DNA of 64,000 nucleotides, taken from contig CM040128.1 of the NCBI GenBank assembly GCA_022559845.1, positions 177,746,413-177,810,412 on the forward strand, read 5' to 3'. Of this stretch, positions 9,395 to 21,338 are shown piece by piece. The translations under genes and the position numbers were made by a program. A model generated the notes under the pieces. It was not told the DNA's origin. It did no database searches and saw only the letters and a list, made by a program, of their open reading frames with translations. Each line of letters starts with the position of its first letter. Position 1 is the stretch's first letter. The stretch is from Amorphophallus konjac (Eukaryota > Streptophyta > Magnoliopsida > Alismatales > Araceae).

Positions 9395-11739
9395 TGTAAC
9401 GACCCGAGATCTGAGTACCGGAAAGGAACCGGCGCGTCTCAAACCTCGGCCCGCCACCCACGAGCCCGAAGATTCGGAAGGGTTAAAGGATGGTGTGGGG
9501 ATACAAGAGAAGCTGAAATAACTGCAGAGATAGCACAAAATGTAATTAATTAATAAAGCAAGAAATTAAATAAATAACTAAACTGCTACATGGTCCAGTG
9601 TATCTCATGTCCGAATTAAGTACAGTCAACCGAAAGAAAAGTACAAGTACACGGGGCATACCTCGGCTCTGAAGAACTGGCGACTAACCCTGACTACTAG
9701 AACCACGTTGAAACTCCGCCGCGCCCCCCGACGACTCCGTCCCACCTGAAAACACAGGGGTGAGCCTCATTTCATTGGCCCAGTAGGGATCCCTCGGACC
9801 CCAACCGCACAACGAGGAACACGAGACAACAAGGCGTGGACAACCACGGAAAGTAACGCTACCTAGCAGGGGTACGGTAGAAGCAGCAAGCAGTAATAAA
9901 TAAACGGAAAAGCTCCCTACAACTGATCGTACCAAGCCCACCGACCTCAAACCGGTAGAAAAATGAGTCCGTACCTGCCTGGAGACAGGAGCACCACCCA
10001 CTAGAAGCAAAGCCGGATGCGTCCCCTGATGTCTTACACCGCGCCTCAGGTATCTCGCTACCACACCCCAGGCGGAGACTGAGACACTGTACAAGTAACC
10101 AGGAACTCAGAACAAGGACTAGCTGGGGTCGCGCTCGTCAGCGCGGGTCCTCTGCCCCCAACTACGTGTGCACACACAGACCAACTACTCTAGGTCGGGT
10201 CCTCTAGCCAGTTTTCCCCCCAACCGGACTCGGGCTACAAAGGTAAGGGGCCCTACGGAAACCAGCCTAAAAATCGTCTCTCTCGGGTAAGCCGCTCCAC
10301 CACTCCCGGGTGGGTCAGCACATGCGTCCCGTAAGAAGGCTACGACAAGTTGATATGTCACTGGAGGTAAGACTCGACTCACGGAAACCACCGAAGGGAA
10401 AGAAATAGGATGGCGGTCCTCTTCGGACCGTAAAACAAGCCTAGCAGTCCTCCCTGGACCGTAAGGCAAGCCTGGCGGTCTCCCTGAGTCCGCCAAGCCA
10501 GACCTAACGGTCACCCCGTGACCGGATAGGGAGGGGGAAGCCACGAAGGGCATAGCGGTCTATCACCAGGCCGCTAGCCCACCCAAACGGTCCTCCCAGG
10601 ACCGCCAAATCCAAGAAACGTTCCTACCTTGACCGTAACTCAAAAGGTGGCTCCCAACGGTCAAAAATCACCCCATCAAGGAAATGGTCAAGGGCTGGCC
10701 GCCTCCCATGGGGAAACGGTCTATCGCAAGACCGCCCCTTGGCGTAGTGGTCCCCAATGGACCTCCAAGCACAACCGACAACCCAACGGTCAAAAACCCA
10801 CGCCAACTGGAGAAAAACGGTCACAAGCAGGCCGCAACCCAAGGGGTTGCGGTCTGTCGTTGGACGGCCACGAACCTGGCGGTCCCCTAGGGACTGCTAA
10901 ACCAACTGGCACAGCAAGGCTCCAAGCGGTCCCCTGAGGACCGCCAAGAGAAATAGCGGTCCCTGGTAGGACCATTTTTCCCATCCGAGCACGAAACGGT
11001 GGGAAAGCCCTAAAAAGCTCGATCCACACCCCGATCATTGCCCGATGAGGGGGAAGCGAAGGGGAATCCATCCCCAAGCACCCTATCATGCATCTACACC
11101 CTTAGATCGGTCAAAAACTCCGTAAAACGGGAGATCCGGCACTCAACCCAAAATCATGGCATTTTAACCTCCCGGCTCAAAACGCCCCTCTCGACCTCCC
11201 CACGGCCTACAAATCACGGGGAATGCAGTGAAGAGGGTAAAGATCTGTCCCCCTATCTCAAGGAAGGCCGAAACCCTCTGGATCGCCACCGATCTCTAAA
11301 CCTTGGCCGAACAAGAATGCCTCTCCCACGCCGCAGCTAACGTCCACAGCCCATCGCCGGAGGAGGAAGGGGCCGCGAGCTCCGAACAGGAGAGAGGGGG
11401 TGCCGCGGTGCGCTCACGGGAAGGAGGAAGAAGAAGGAGAAGAAGAAAGAAGAAAAAGGGAAAACGAAAAAAGAAAAAAGGGGGTTTATATAGAAAATCC
11501 AAAAAATGTCAAAAATACGGTAAATTAGATAAAATCATTTCCGCGATCCTCAGAACACGCTCAACGCACTGGTGCAGTCCTGGAGGAGGAGAACGGAACG
11601 GTTCGCCCGTTATGGCGTTCTACAGGTCTGTCAGGGAAAAACACGTGTAACCAACAAAACAAGCTCCGGGACCCCCGAAAGTGATCCGAAACTCATGAAT
11701 CTAGATCCAAAAAATTTCTGAAAAACTCGGGACATTACA
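9395..11739 (-). repeat. Element A 3' LTR
   Basis: About 2345 bp. Minus-strand features are a start TGTAATGTCCC at 11739 (plus text ends ACATTACA), a TATA-like TATATAAA at 11485-11492, a purine/pyrimidine tract, the CGGTC palindrome array at 10400-10975, an acceptor-like TTTTCAG/GTGGGACGG at 9746, and the end CGTTACA at 9395. The donor-like site that reads GAG/GTAGGGG in the sister LTR is GAG/ATAGGGG here (11256), so it is destroyed by one transition. Confidence 0.88.
10400..10975. repeat. CGGTC/GACCG palindrome array, element A left LTR
   Basis: About 15 units read (G/A)CGGTC, a variable centre of 7-8 nt, then GACCG(C/T). Most are 19 nt and a few are 20 nt. Arms vary by single substitutions and the centres differ between units. 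Spacers are irregular. The units lie downstream of the LTR TATA box, between the donor-like and acceptor-like sites. Confidence 0.88.
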
Positions 11740-11754
11740 GTCCTCCCCCCTTAA
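11740..11754 (-). promoter_or_regulatory. Polypurine tract, element A
   Basis: On the minus strand TTTAAGGGGGGAGGAC immediately precedes the 3' LTR start TGTAATG. This is the canonical site and composition for plus-strand priming. Confidence 0.85.
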
Positions 11755-11806
11755 ATAAATTTCTTCCTCAAAATTAAGGACAAGGCAGAGGGATAGGGGA
11801 GAAGAC

Positions 11807-12330
11807 TCACCCGAACAAATAAGGATACAACTGCCGCATCTCATCCTCACGCTCCCACGACGCCTCACCACCGGAGTGACGCTGCCAGACTACCTTAACC
11901 AGAGGGATAACCTTGTTCCGCAGGCGCTGCTCACGTCGATCCTCGATGTTGATAGGGTAGTCCGGAAGGGACAAGTCTGGGGTCACCTCGGGCCAAACGG
12001 CATCCTCCAGAATGTGGGAATCATTGGGCATATATTTCCGCAGCATAGACACATGGAACACATCATGCATAGAAGATAGCTCCGGGGGTAACTGCAACCG
12101 GTAAGTAACTTCACCAATATGCTCGACAATGAGGAAAGGACCAATGTAGCAGGCACTCAACTTCCCACGCCTGCCAAAGCACATTACACCCTTCATGGGA
12201 GAAACTCGTAAAAATACCCGATCTCCGACAGTAAAGCTGAGAGGTTGCCTCCTCCGATCGGCATAACTCTTCTGTCGGCTATACACAGCCAACATCTTCT
12301 GCCGAACCAGATGCACCACCTCAGTACACT
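11807..12330 (-). pseudogene. Integrase C-terminal domain and chromodomain, element A
   Basis: The 170-residue minus-strand frame has RQKSYADRRRQPLSF, VGDRVFLRVSPMKG and IGPFLIVEHIGEVTYRL, then [12 protein letters not shown], all typical of the chromovirus integrase C-terminal region. It ends with a chromodomain-like tail: EDRREQRLRNKVIPLVKVVW, then EASWEREDEMRQLYPYLFG. This tail is thought to steer integration to heterochromatin. The frame stays open to its stop at about 11807, close to the PPT, as expected for the end of pol. Confidence 0.88.
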
Positions 12331-13171
12331 ACTATACCAAATCTGGTCCTGTCAAGACACGCTCTCCAACCTCGAACCAATCAAGCGGAGTCCGACAAGG
12401 TCACCCGTACAATGCCTCGTACGGAGCCATACCAATGCTCGAATGATAGCCATTGTTGTAGGCAAACTCCACTATCGGTAAATGGTGGATCCAACTCCCT
12501 TGCCACTCCAGGCAGCATGACCTCAACATATCCTCCAAAGTTTGGATGGTCCTCTCAGATTGACCGTCCGACTAAGGATGGTACACCGAGCTGAATGCTA
12601 ACTCGGTGCCTAGAGCCTGCTGGAAGCTCCTCCAGAATCCAGAAGTAAAGCGAGGATCACGATCGGACACAATGGAGATGGGAACTCCATGCAATGGAAC
12701 GATTCGCTCCACATACAAACGGGCTAAACGATGTACACTCCAACTGATCTTGATCGGTAACAACCGAGCCATCTTCATCAGCCTATCCACCAGTAACGAG
12801 ATACTATCATGCCCACTGGATGTCCTCGGCAACCCAACCACGAAATTGGTGGTCAAGTGGTCCCACTTCCACGCGAGAATCTCCAATGGCTGAAGTGTAC
12901 CTCCCGATCGCTGGTGCTCAGCTTTCACCTGCTGACAGGTCAAACACCTGGCCACAAACTCCGCAATGTCTCTCTTCATCCCAGGCCACCAAAAATGCCT
13001 CTTTAGGTTCTGGTACATCTTTGCCGATCTGGGGTGCACGGCATACCGGCACCCATGAGCCTCTCGTAACACCGCGCGCCTCGTCCGCTCCTCGGCTAGG
13101 ACGTACAACCTACCTCGGAACCTAACAGATCCATCCTCACCAAGCTCCACCTCGGCCATCGAAAAACCCAA
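12331..13171 (-). pseudogene. Integrase zinc-binding and core domain, element A
   Basis: A 199-residue minus-strand frame (12572-13171) has the HHCC zinc finger (His39, His46, Cys76, Cys79 of that frame) with [10 protein letters not shown] and [13 protein letters not shown]. The core follows with [12 protein letters not shown] and [16 protein letters not shown]. The frame ends at a stop after SVYHP, where the family has H-P-Q-T-D-G-Q. The rest of the core continues to 12331 in broken frames. Confidence 0.85.
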
Positions 13172-13188
13172 GGTAGCTCAGGGTCTAC

Positions 13189-13641
13189 TCACTGAGCCTC
13201 GGTCACATGACGACGAGTAGTTGGCGTGACCGTCAAGCTCGCAAGGACAGCCGAACCCTGATCCCGAGGGATCTTAAGCCTAAAAGTCATGGCCGACACT
13301 TGCTCCCATAACCTCCACTTCCTCAACAACATCTGACTGACCACCACCTTCCTACTCAAGGCGTCACCCACGACATTCATCCTGCCAGGCTGATACGACA
13401 TAGTAAAATCATAATCCTTCATGTACTCCATTCACCTCCTCTGCCTGTGGTTAAGATCCTTCTGGGTAAACACATACCTCAAACTCTGATGGTCAGTGAA
13501 TATCTCAAACTTCTCACTATACAGATAATGCCTCTAGATCTTGAGAGCGAAAATCACCGCCGCCAACTCAAGATTGTGAGTGGGGTAGTTCTCCTAATGT
13601 GGCTTCAACTGCCGAGATGCATACGCCACAACTCTACCATG
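13189..13641 (-). pseudogene. RNase H region, element A
   Basis: The readable part ends with MEYMKDYDFTMSYQPGRMNV and VGDALSRK, the hallmark RNase H to integrase junction. Upstream (13432-13641) the frame carries several stops, mostly where the family has Gln or Trp codons. The usual function is to remove the RNA of the RNA-DNA hybrid. Confidence 0.8.
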
Positions 13642-14292
13642 CTACATCAGCACGGCACCCAAAGCTCTCCCGGAAGCATCCGCACACACCGCGAAACCTC
13701 CCGATCCAAAAGGTAACACCAACACCGGTGCGGTAGTGAGCAATCTCTTCAGGTCCATAAAGCTCTGCTCACACTCCTCCGTCCAGACAAATGGCACATC
13801 CTTCCGCGTAAGCCTGGTCATCGGGGTCGCAATGCAGGCAAAGTGCTGGATGAACCTCCTATAATAGCCTGCAAGCCCCAAAAACCTCCGAATCTCCATG
13901 ACAGAACTCGGCCTCGACCACTGCACCACAGCCTCGACCTTGGCCGGGTCCACGGAAACACCATCACTAGAAATCAAGTGCCCCAAAAAATGCACCTCAC
14001 GCAGCCAAAACTCACACTTGCTGATCTTGGCATACAACTGGTGATCTCGCAAGGTCTACAACACCACCCTCAAATAGTGCACATGCTCTTCAGCAGACCA
14101 TGAATACCCAAGGATGTCGTCCACAAACACGACCACGAACTACTCTAGATACGGACTGAACACCCTATGCATCAAATCCATAAATGCCGTGGGGGCATTG
14201 GTGAGCCCAAACGGCATCACCAAGAACTCATAATGTCCATACCTCGAGTGGAACATAGTCTTCTCAATATCAGACTCTCGGATCCACAATTG
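13642..14292 (-). pseudogene. Reverse transcriptase palm to thumb, element A
   Basis: The 136-residue frame at 13642-14052 begins [19 protein letters not shown] and contains [20 protein letters not shown] and [10 protein letters not shown], the RT thumb/connection of gypsy elements. It ends in the start of RNase H ([10 protein letters not shown]). Upstream (14053-14292) the catalytic VVVFVDDILGYS is present, but stops replace two Gln codons. The VDD aspartates themselves are intact. Confidence 0.85.
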
Positions 14293-15264
14293 TTAATAAC
14301 CCGACCTCAGATCGATCTGCGAAAATACCTGGGCCGACTGAAGCTGGTCAAACAAGTCATCAATCCGAGGCAACGGATACTTATTCTTGACTGTCGCCTG
14401 GTTCAACTGTCGATAGTCAATGCACAACCTCAGACTACCATCCTTCTTCTTCACGAACAACACAGGTGCACCCCATGGGGAAAAGCTAGGATGAACATAC
14501 CCCTTGGCCAGCAACTCCTGCAACTGTGCCTTCAACTCTCTCAACTCAGTCGGTGCCATCCAGTAAGGGGCCTTCGACATAGGTGCCGTACCTGGTACCA
14601 CCTCAATCACGAAATCAATCTCTCGCTGCGGTGGCAACCCTGGCAACTCCTCGGGAAAAACATCAAGAAACTCGCACATGATCGGAATATCCTCCACATC
14701 TGGGCACTGTCGATCGATCAAAACCACAGAAGCAAGAAAACCTTGACACCCCGCATCAAGCAATCTACGAGCCTTAATGGCCGAAATAAGAAAATAGGAG
14801 GAGGAAGATCGAATACCTTGGTAGTAGAAAGTGGGTCTACAAGGATGCTGGAAGTAGACCCTCTTCAAACTGTAATCTAACACGGCACGATGGGCCTCGA
14901 GCCAATCCATGTCCAAAATCACATCAAAGTCCTGAAGCATCAATGCATAAAGCCTGGCCGGTAAGTTCCACCCATCCACCCACACAGGCACCCTCTTAAG
15001 GAAATACGGGGTGAGCATGAAATCACCGGTAGGCAACTCCACTGCCAGGTCACAAGACACCTCAGTAGCCGACTCTTCGGCACTCTGAGCAAAATCCTCC
15101 GAAATGAACGAATGGGACGCACCAGAATCAAACAAAACTCGAGCCGCACAACCCATAATCGGAATAGTACCTTCCACCAACTGTGATGCCTCAGCCTCTG
15201 CTCTGGTCATGTGAGTAACTCGGCCTCGGGATCTCTGCCTCCCCATTGTAGCTGACCGAGTCAA
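14293..15264 (-). pseudogene. Protease and reverse transcriptase N-terminal half, element A
   Basis: This is the longest open frame of element A, 323 residues. The aspartic protease block [14 protein letters not shown] places the catalytic Asp-Ser-Gly at residues 46-48. Then come DVILDMDWL, the linker [15 protein letters not shown], the RT block [17 protein letters not shown] and finally SQIDLRSGY with the first catalytic Asp. A stop directly follows SGY, where the family has His-Gln-Leu-Arg. Protease and RT up to that point look functional in sequence, but the frame is truncated. Confidence 0.88.
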
Positions 15265-15336
15265 CTACGGAAACAGACCCTACTGTTGGAACTGCTGCGG
15301 CTGTGGTGGAAACTGCTGGGGCTAAAACTACTGCTG

Positions 15337-16510
15337 CTACTGGAACTCGTGCAGTTGACGCGGTCTCTGCGGACAGTCACGTGCCATGTGCCCTGACTGG
15401 TCGCACTTGAAGCAAACCACGAGCACCGAGCACTGCCTGCCTAGATGAGAATCACCGCACCGAGGACACCCGCCCCGAGAACCACTCATTGAACCCTGAC
15501 GCTGCAACAGAGTAGGCTGCTGAACACTATTCGCTGACTGCTGCCTCGACTCCCTACGATCCTGAAGCCTCCATGATAAACCCAGCTTCCTTGAACAACT
15601 TCTTGAGCTTTGATCCAATGGATGACGAATCTGCCACTGACGCCACATACGGATATGCCCCTGAACCACCTGTTGAGGGCTGGACAGTACTCTACTGCTG
15701 CACGGCCGTCGGCTGACTAAAGCCCGTCTGCGTCTGATCTGCACTGCCCTGACCTCGAGTCTTCTGCAAATCTCTCTCCAACGCCGATGATGCTCTGTAA
15801 GCTGCATTCAAGCTGGTCAAACCCGATGCAAGCAAGGGATGCCTCAGCTTTGGCCTCAAACCCCCGACAAACTACTCGGTCCGCACCACCTCATCTGCCA
15901 CAAAGTGCGATGCATAACAGCCCAGCTCAATAAACCTGGATCTATACTGCATCACAGTCATGTCACCCTAGACCAGCTCTAGAAACTCACGCAGCTTCTG
16001 CGACCTGAGGAAGGATGGACAAAAAGCACGCTCGAAAGCCGGGACAAACTCCTGCCACATGATCTATCGAAGAGGACGGGACTGAAACACTGCCCCCCAC
16101 GATGAGGTCTACGAAGTCCGGGCTGGCCCCTGCAAGCGATGCGTGGCCAACACCACCTTCTCCTCCTCGGGACACTCCATCGAACTGAACACTATCTCCA
16201 GGTTGTCTAGCCACTCCCTGGCCTCCTCTGGATCTGGTTGCCCATTGTAAAGAGACGGTTGGAACTGCAAGAAATCTCTCAGCATATGACCAGGGACGCC
16301 TCGAGATGATGAACCCTTGCCAGCATCGCCGCCCTGCTGCTGCTGCGGCTGCTACAGAAGAATATACTGATACATGCCCTGGAAGAACTCCTCTGGTCTT
16401 GGAACTCTCACCTCTCCAGCTGCATCATCCAGAAGCACTACTCTACTCTGCCCTTCCTGGCCCCCACCCGACTCTCCCTGCTGGGAACGAGTCGCTCTCC
16501 TGGGCGCCAT
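15337..16510 (-). pseudogene. Gag, element A
   Basis: The best start is the ATG at 16510-16508 (MAPRRATRSQQGE). It lies about 150 bp downstream of the PBS and opens a frame with Gag core text such as PSLYNGQPDPEEAREWLDNL and PSFLRSQKLREF. Several Gln/Trp codons are stops, and there is a frameshift before the nucleocapsid. The frame at 15337-15807 ends with two knuckle-like motifs, CPRCGDSHLGRQC and the full CCHC CFKCDQSGHMARDC. Gag forms the particle and binds RNA. Confidence 0.8.
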
Positions 16511-16647
16511 AACCTCCTGTTAACAAAACAAACAGCAGAATTAATAAAACACACGGAGCCCTACGCCAATCGCCAACTGTACTAGACATTCATGGACCTT
16601 CTGGACCACTGCAATCATTGTAGGTTCTTATGTACCTCCACAATCCC

Positions 16648-16660
16648 ACTCTGATACCAA
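16648..16660 (-). promoter_or_regulatory. Primer-binding site, element A
   Basis: The minus strand reads TTGGTATCAGAGTGGGA directly after the 5' LTR end (CGTTACAG). It matches the initiator tRNA-Met complement TGGTATCAGAG, typical of Tekay-like chromoviruses. Confidence 0.88.
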
Positions 16661-16984
16661 CTGTAACGACCCGAGATCCGAGTATCGGAAAGGAACCCAC
16701 GAGCCCGAAGACTCGGAAGGGTTAAAGGATGGTGTGGGGATATAAGAGAAGCTGAAATAACTGCAGAGATAGCACAATATGCAATCAAATAATAAAGCAA
16801 GAAATTAAATAAATAACTAAACTACTACAAGGTCCAATGTATCTCAGGTCCGAATTAAGTACATTCAACAGAAAGAAAAGTACAAGTACACAGGGCATAC
16901 CCCGGCTCTGAAGAATTGGCGACTAACCCTGACTACTAGAACCACGTTGAAACTCCGCCGTGCCCCCTGACGACCCCATCCCAC

Positions 16985-18522
16985 CTGAAAACACAAGGGT
17001 GAGCCTCATTTCATTGGCCCAATAGGGATCCCTCGGACCCCAACCGCACAACGGGGAACACGAGACAATAAGGCGTGGACAACCACATTAAGCAACGCTA
17101 CCTAGCAGGGGTACGGTAGAAGCAGCAAGCAGTAATAAATAAACGAAAAGCTCCCTACAACTGAGCGTACCAAGCCAACCGACCTCAAACCGGCGGAAAA
17201 ATGCGTCTGTACCTGCCAAGAGACAGGAGCACCACCCACTAGAAGCAAAGCCGGATGCGTCCCCTGACGTCTTACACCGTACCTCAGGTATGTCACTGCC
17301 ACTCCCCAGGCGGAGACTGAGACACTGTACAGGTAACCAGAAACTCAGAACAAGGACTAGCTGGGGTCGCGCTCGTCAGCGCGGGTCCTCTGCCCCCAAC
17401 TACGTGTGCACACACAGACCAACTACTCTAGGTCGGGTCCTCTAGCCAGTTTTCCCCCCAGCCGGACTCAGGCTGCAAAGGCAAGGGGCCCTACGGAAAC
17501 CAGCCTAAAAATCGTCTCTCCCGGGTAAGCCGCTCCACCACTTCCAGGTGGGTCAGCACATGCGTGCCGTAAGAAGGCTACGACTAGTGGACGTGTCACT
17601 GGAGGTAAGACTCGACTCACGGAAACCACCGAACGGAAAGAAACAGGGTGGCGGTCCTCCCAGGACTGCCCAGAACCTGGCGGTCCTCTTCGGACCGCAA
17701 AACAAGCCTAGCGGTCCTCCCTAGACCGCAAGGCAAGCCTGGCGGTCTCCCTGAGACTGCCAAGCCAGACCTAACGGTCACCCCGTGACCGCATAAAGAG
17801 GGGGAAGCCACGAAGGGCATAGTGGTCTATTTCCAGGCCGCTAGCCCACCCAAACGGTCCTCCCAGGACCGCCAAATCCAAGAAACGGTCCTACCCTGAC
17901 CGCAACTCAAAAGGTGGCTCCCAACGGTCAAAAATCACCTCATCAAGGAAACGGTCGAGGGCTGGCCGCGTCCCATGGGGAGATGATCTATCGCAAGACC
18001 GCCCCTATGCGTAGCGGTCCCCAATGGACCGCCAAGCACAACCGACAAGCCAACGGTCAAAAACCCACGCCAACTGGAGAAAAATGGTCGTAAGCAGGCC
18101 GCTACCCAAGGGGTTGCGGTCTGTCGTTGGACCGCCCCGAACCTGGCGGTCCCCTGGGGACCGCTAAACCAACCGACACAACAAGGCTCCAGGCGGTCCC
18201 CTGAGGACCGCCCAGGGAAATAGCGGTCCCTGGTGGGACCGTTTTTCCCATCCCAGCACGAAACGGTGATAAAGCCCCAAAAAACCCGATCCACGCACCG
18301 ATCATCGCCCGATGAGGGGGAAACGAAGGGAAATCCATCCCCAAGCACCCTAGCATGCATCTACACCTTAGATCCGTCAAAAACTCTATAAAATAGGAGA
18401 TCCGGCGCTCAACCCAAAATAATGGCATTTTACCCTCCCGGCTCAAAATGCCCGTCTCGACCTCCCCACGGCCTACAAATCACGGGCAATACAGTAAAGA
18501 GGGTAAGGATTCATCCCCCTAC
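16985..18522 (-). other. Putative leader intron, element A right LTR
   Basis: Donor-like GAG/GTAGGGG at 18522-18521 and acceptor-like GTTTTCAG/GTGGGACGG ending at 16985 enclose the palindrome array. Elements B and C have matching donor and acceptor words in equivalent places. No transcript data are available, so splicing is an inference. Confidence 0.4.
17645..18245. repeat. CGGTC/GACCG palindrome array, element A right LTR
   Basis: This is the sister of the array at 10400-10975 with one extra unit at the left (a second GCGGTCC...GGAC(C/T)GC near 17648-17690). Arms are better conserved here, with several perfect 7-bp pairs such as GCGGTCC with GGACCGC. Confidence 0.88.
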
Positions 18523-19054
18523 CTCAAGGAAGGCCGAAACCCACCGGATCACCGCCGATCTCCAAACCTTGGCCGAACAAGTACGCCTCTCCCACGCTGC
18601 GAGGAAGGTACCGCCGCGTTCCTCTCGCCGCCACCATCGTCACTGCGCCGCCGCCAACCTCCACAGCCCGTCACAGGAGGAGGAAGGGGCCGCGAGCTCC
18701 GAAAGGGAGAGAGGGGGTGCCGTGGTGCGCTCACGGGAAGGAGGAAGAAGAAGGAGAAGAAGAAAGAAGAAAAAGTGAAAAAGAAGAAAGAAAAACGGGG
18801 TTTATATAGAAAATCTGAAAAATGCCAAAAATACAAAAAAATAGAAAAAATCATTTTCCCGATCCTTGGAACACGCTCAACGCACTGTGCAGTCCGAGAG
18901 GAGGAGAACGCAAAAGTTCTCCCGTTATGGCGTTCCTCAGGTCCGTCAAGGAAAAACACATGTAACCCACAAAACAAGCTCTGGGACCCCCGAAAGTGAT
19001 CCGAAACTCACGGATCCAGATCCGGAAAATGTCCGAAAACCCCGGGACATTACA

Positions 19055-20290
19055 GAAGTGGCTTAAGAAACACTGGATGCTTGACCCAGGATTTTTTCCA
19101 TCGCAATTATTTATAGACTTCTCGATCTTTCATAAAAACCTTTAAAAGTCTAATATTGCGAATATACTTCTACCGTCTATAACCCTAACGTGTGTGACCC
19201 TCTAGACCGAGTGTCAGTCTAGTTTTAGGCCCAATAAGTTTAAGAACTCCTTCTTAGCCTTTTCACATTATTAATTAACATGAAATTAATTATTTAATCA
19301 TGTCATGACTTAAATAATTAATTATTCATCTTATGATGAATAATCATCTCATGATTATTCCACTAATGGGCTTTCAGGCCACGATAAGCACCAAGCAACA
19401 CTCCGTGACCCCAGAAGATAAAGGGGGTCTATAAAACCACTCTGAGACCTTTCCGTCAATAGTTACCACACAGCTTTAGTCATCGATTCATACCCAATGC
19501 CTTAGGTCATAATTAAGGGTATGGTCATACTATCAAACCCTTCTTATCTATCACCTGATGATCGTACTCCGAATCCCAATGGAAAACTCCTTTTTCATTG
19601 AACTATCTACCTTGGCCAAGGATTTAACAGAGTACTATTCATAGGGCATTCTCTCTCATGCTATATCTGAGAGTGAATGATCCACTGTTGTCACTCAATT
19701 ACCTTCGCATGTATTCCGCTATATCCGAATACCTGGGCATCCAGGACTTATAGATAAAGTGTCTTTGCCAGGAATCAAAATACAGAAGTCCTCATGCAAT
19801 GTATCTTTGGTGACTCATGTCAACGGACCAATTGTGCAACTGTGACTGAAGAGTCTCTTGGTTGACAGTTAGATATAATTACCATCCAGAGATTCTTGAT
19901 CGGATTAGTTCAGTGAACCATATTCTTGTAATGGGCACCTGCACATGTATCTTAGTATCTCCACACCAGAGACTATGAGATCAGTCACCCTCATCATATG
20001 AGAGGATATCATGTGCACTGGTCTATCCGGATTCTTTGATGTCTTATCTCAAAGATCCTACGACCAGGAATATTTAGAACACATGCATCTAGAAGGTTGA
20101 TCTCACTATCATAATCTCATTATGATTCAACCTCCATAGCCTGCATTCAAGGACTTCATCACGTCAAGCGGTAATCCGCATAAATAAATAAGACGTAATG
20201 AAGAAATTGAAATAAATATGAATGAGAATATATAAGAAATGTCACCATCACTTCATAAGTGATTGGCTTGCAGGGCATACACTTCTTTCA
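19055..20290 (-). mobile_element. Copia LTR, distal part
   Basis: This continues the LTR interrupted at 9394 and ends on the plus strand with CTTCTTTCA at 20290, that is, a minus-strand start TGAAAGAAG. Joined with 9026-9394 the LTR would be about 1.6 kb with TG...CA ends. No coding frame is present. The text is evenly AT-leaning with small hairpins such as ATTATTCATC/GATGAATAAT near 19321-19345. The second copia LTR is not in the window, so the outer end is inferred from the TG/CA rule. Confidence 0.6.
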
Positions 20291-21020
20291 CCTACACCCT
20301 ATAGGATCCTATGATTATAGAGCTCTATAGCCATATGACTATGAAAATGCTCAGGTTTCAGTTGATCCACCTGAGGCCATTATGTATAGTCAGAGTTCTT
20401 GAGAGTATGAGCACTACATACAAATGTACTACACATCCTATAGATTTTACATGTCGTACGGTGACTTCTTATCTAACATATTGTGCACATATAACATCCG
20501 ACTATTTGGCGATGGGCTTACCTAGTCTTGAGTCTACAGAGCGATCCCAAAGAGGAATAATTATTTATTGTAAATATTGGTATCTTAGTTTCCATGTATT
20601 ATTTCTTTTTTTCATCACTTGACTTTTATAGTTATTCTTCAATTTACTAATCTTGAACTACTGAACTTTGCTGGTCATCATGGACTGACGTCGTCATCAT
20701 GTGTGGAATCATGGGTACAATGTTGAGAGTGATCACCACGTACATTGTAGGTATTGCCCATATCATCTTAGCGGTATACACAGATTTGCTGAGCATCTTG
20801 CAGGAGTGGGCCAAGATGTCCTCCACATCTTTCAGTTCCATAGGATGTCTGAGATCACTTTTGGATAGCATTAGAAGATGGCTTTCTTTGTGACAGGAGA
20901 CAAGGAGCTACATCCTCCTCCAGGTCCAGGGTTCCACCAGAAACAATCTGATCGCCAATAGATGATAGGGATGCACTAGTGGATGTAGTGAGAGGTTTCT
21001 TTAGACGGTTTCATGTACCC
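20291..21020. other. Unassigned sequence left of element B
   Basis: No gene is recognised. A 103-residue plus frame (20311-20622) and a 74-residue minus frame (20647-20871) have no known domain, and their composition looks random. This DNA continues on the other side of element B (31899-32421) and of element C (43157 onward), so it is the older host sequence into which both inserted. Confidence 0.4.
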
Positions 21021-21338
21021 TCCACTGTCACGCCCCGAACAAGGCGGAAGTATCGGGACGTACAGTTAGGGACACGCTAGCAAGAGAGGGAACTAAGTTT
21101 AAAACAATACACAAGTGCTACAAGATGGAAATGCTAAATGATCATTAATAAACCACGACTAATACAATAATCCTCAAGTTCAACTTAATACAACTGGAAT
21201 AACAACCACTAAGACTCAACAACAAACTGAAACTAAAAGATCTCCAAACACAACTAAAGAATAAACACACTGCTAGCACACTAGAACTGATACACTCAAG
21301 ACATCACTCCTGCCCTTCCCCATCGGTAAGCGCGTCAC

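Larger units (their letters stand above)
9395..19054 (-). mobile_element. Element A: complete, decayed Tekay-like Ty3/gypsy retrotransposon
   Basis: It has two LTRs (9395-11739 and 16662-19054), a PPT next to the left LTR, a PBS next to the right LTR, and a minus-strand gag-PR-RT-RNase H-INT-chromodomain order. The LTR ends are TGTAAT...TTACA on the minus strand. Flanking pentamers GAAGC/GAAGT mark insertion into the copia LTR. The coding region has many stops, most readable as C-to-T or G-to-A changes (CAG to TAG), and the LTRs differ by indels. It is therefore older than element B. Confidence 0.9.
16662..19054 (-). repeat. Element A 5' LTR
   Basis: About 2393 bp, with the same architecture as the left copy: TATA-like TATATAAA at 18801-18808, donor-like GAG/GTAGGGG at 18522, array at 17645-18245, acceptor-like TTTTCAG/GTGGG ending at 16985. 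It has about 50 bp near 18605-18655 that are absent from the left copy, while the left copy has about 27 bp near 9431-9457 that are absent here. One palindrome unit in the array is also present only here. Confidence 0.88.
3474..20290 (-). mobile_element. Decayed Ty1/copia element, LTR split by element A
   Basis: On the minus strand, from right to left: an LTR (9026-20290, interrupted by element A at 9395-19054), a PBS at 9011-9024, a leader of about 2.5 kb, then gag, protease, integrase, RT and RNase H fragments in the Ty1/copia order (integrase before RT). The 3' end of RNase H and the 3' LTR are not visible, because another LTR interrupts at 3473. Stops and frame changes are frequent. It is the oldest layer of this nest, because two other elements interrupt it. 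Confidence 0.8.

Noticed and set aside
10400..10975. Centromeric or tandem satellite
   Set aside because: Units are not head-to-tail, spacers vary, and the block is confined to LTR pairs of a single element.
20311..20871. Possible host or transposase gene fragments
   Set aside because: Neither the plus frame (103 residues) nor the minus frame (74 residues) shows a motif I can name.
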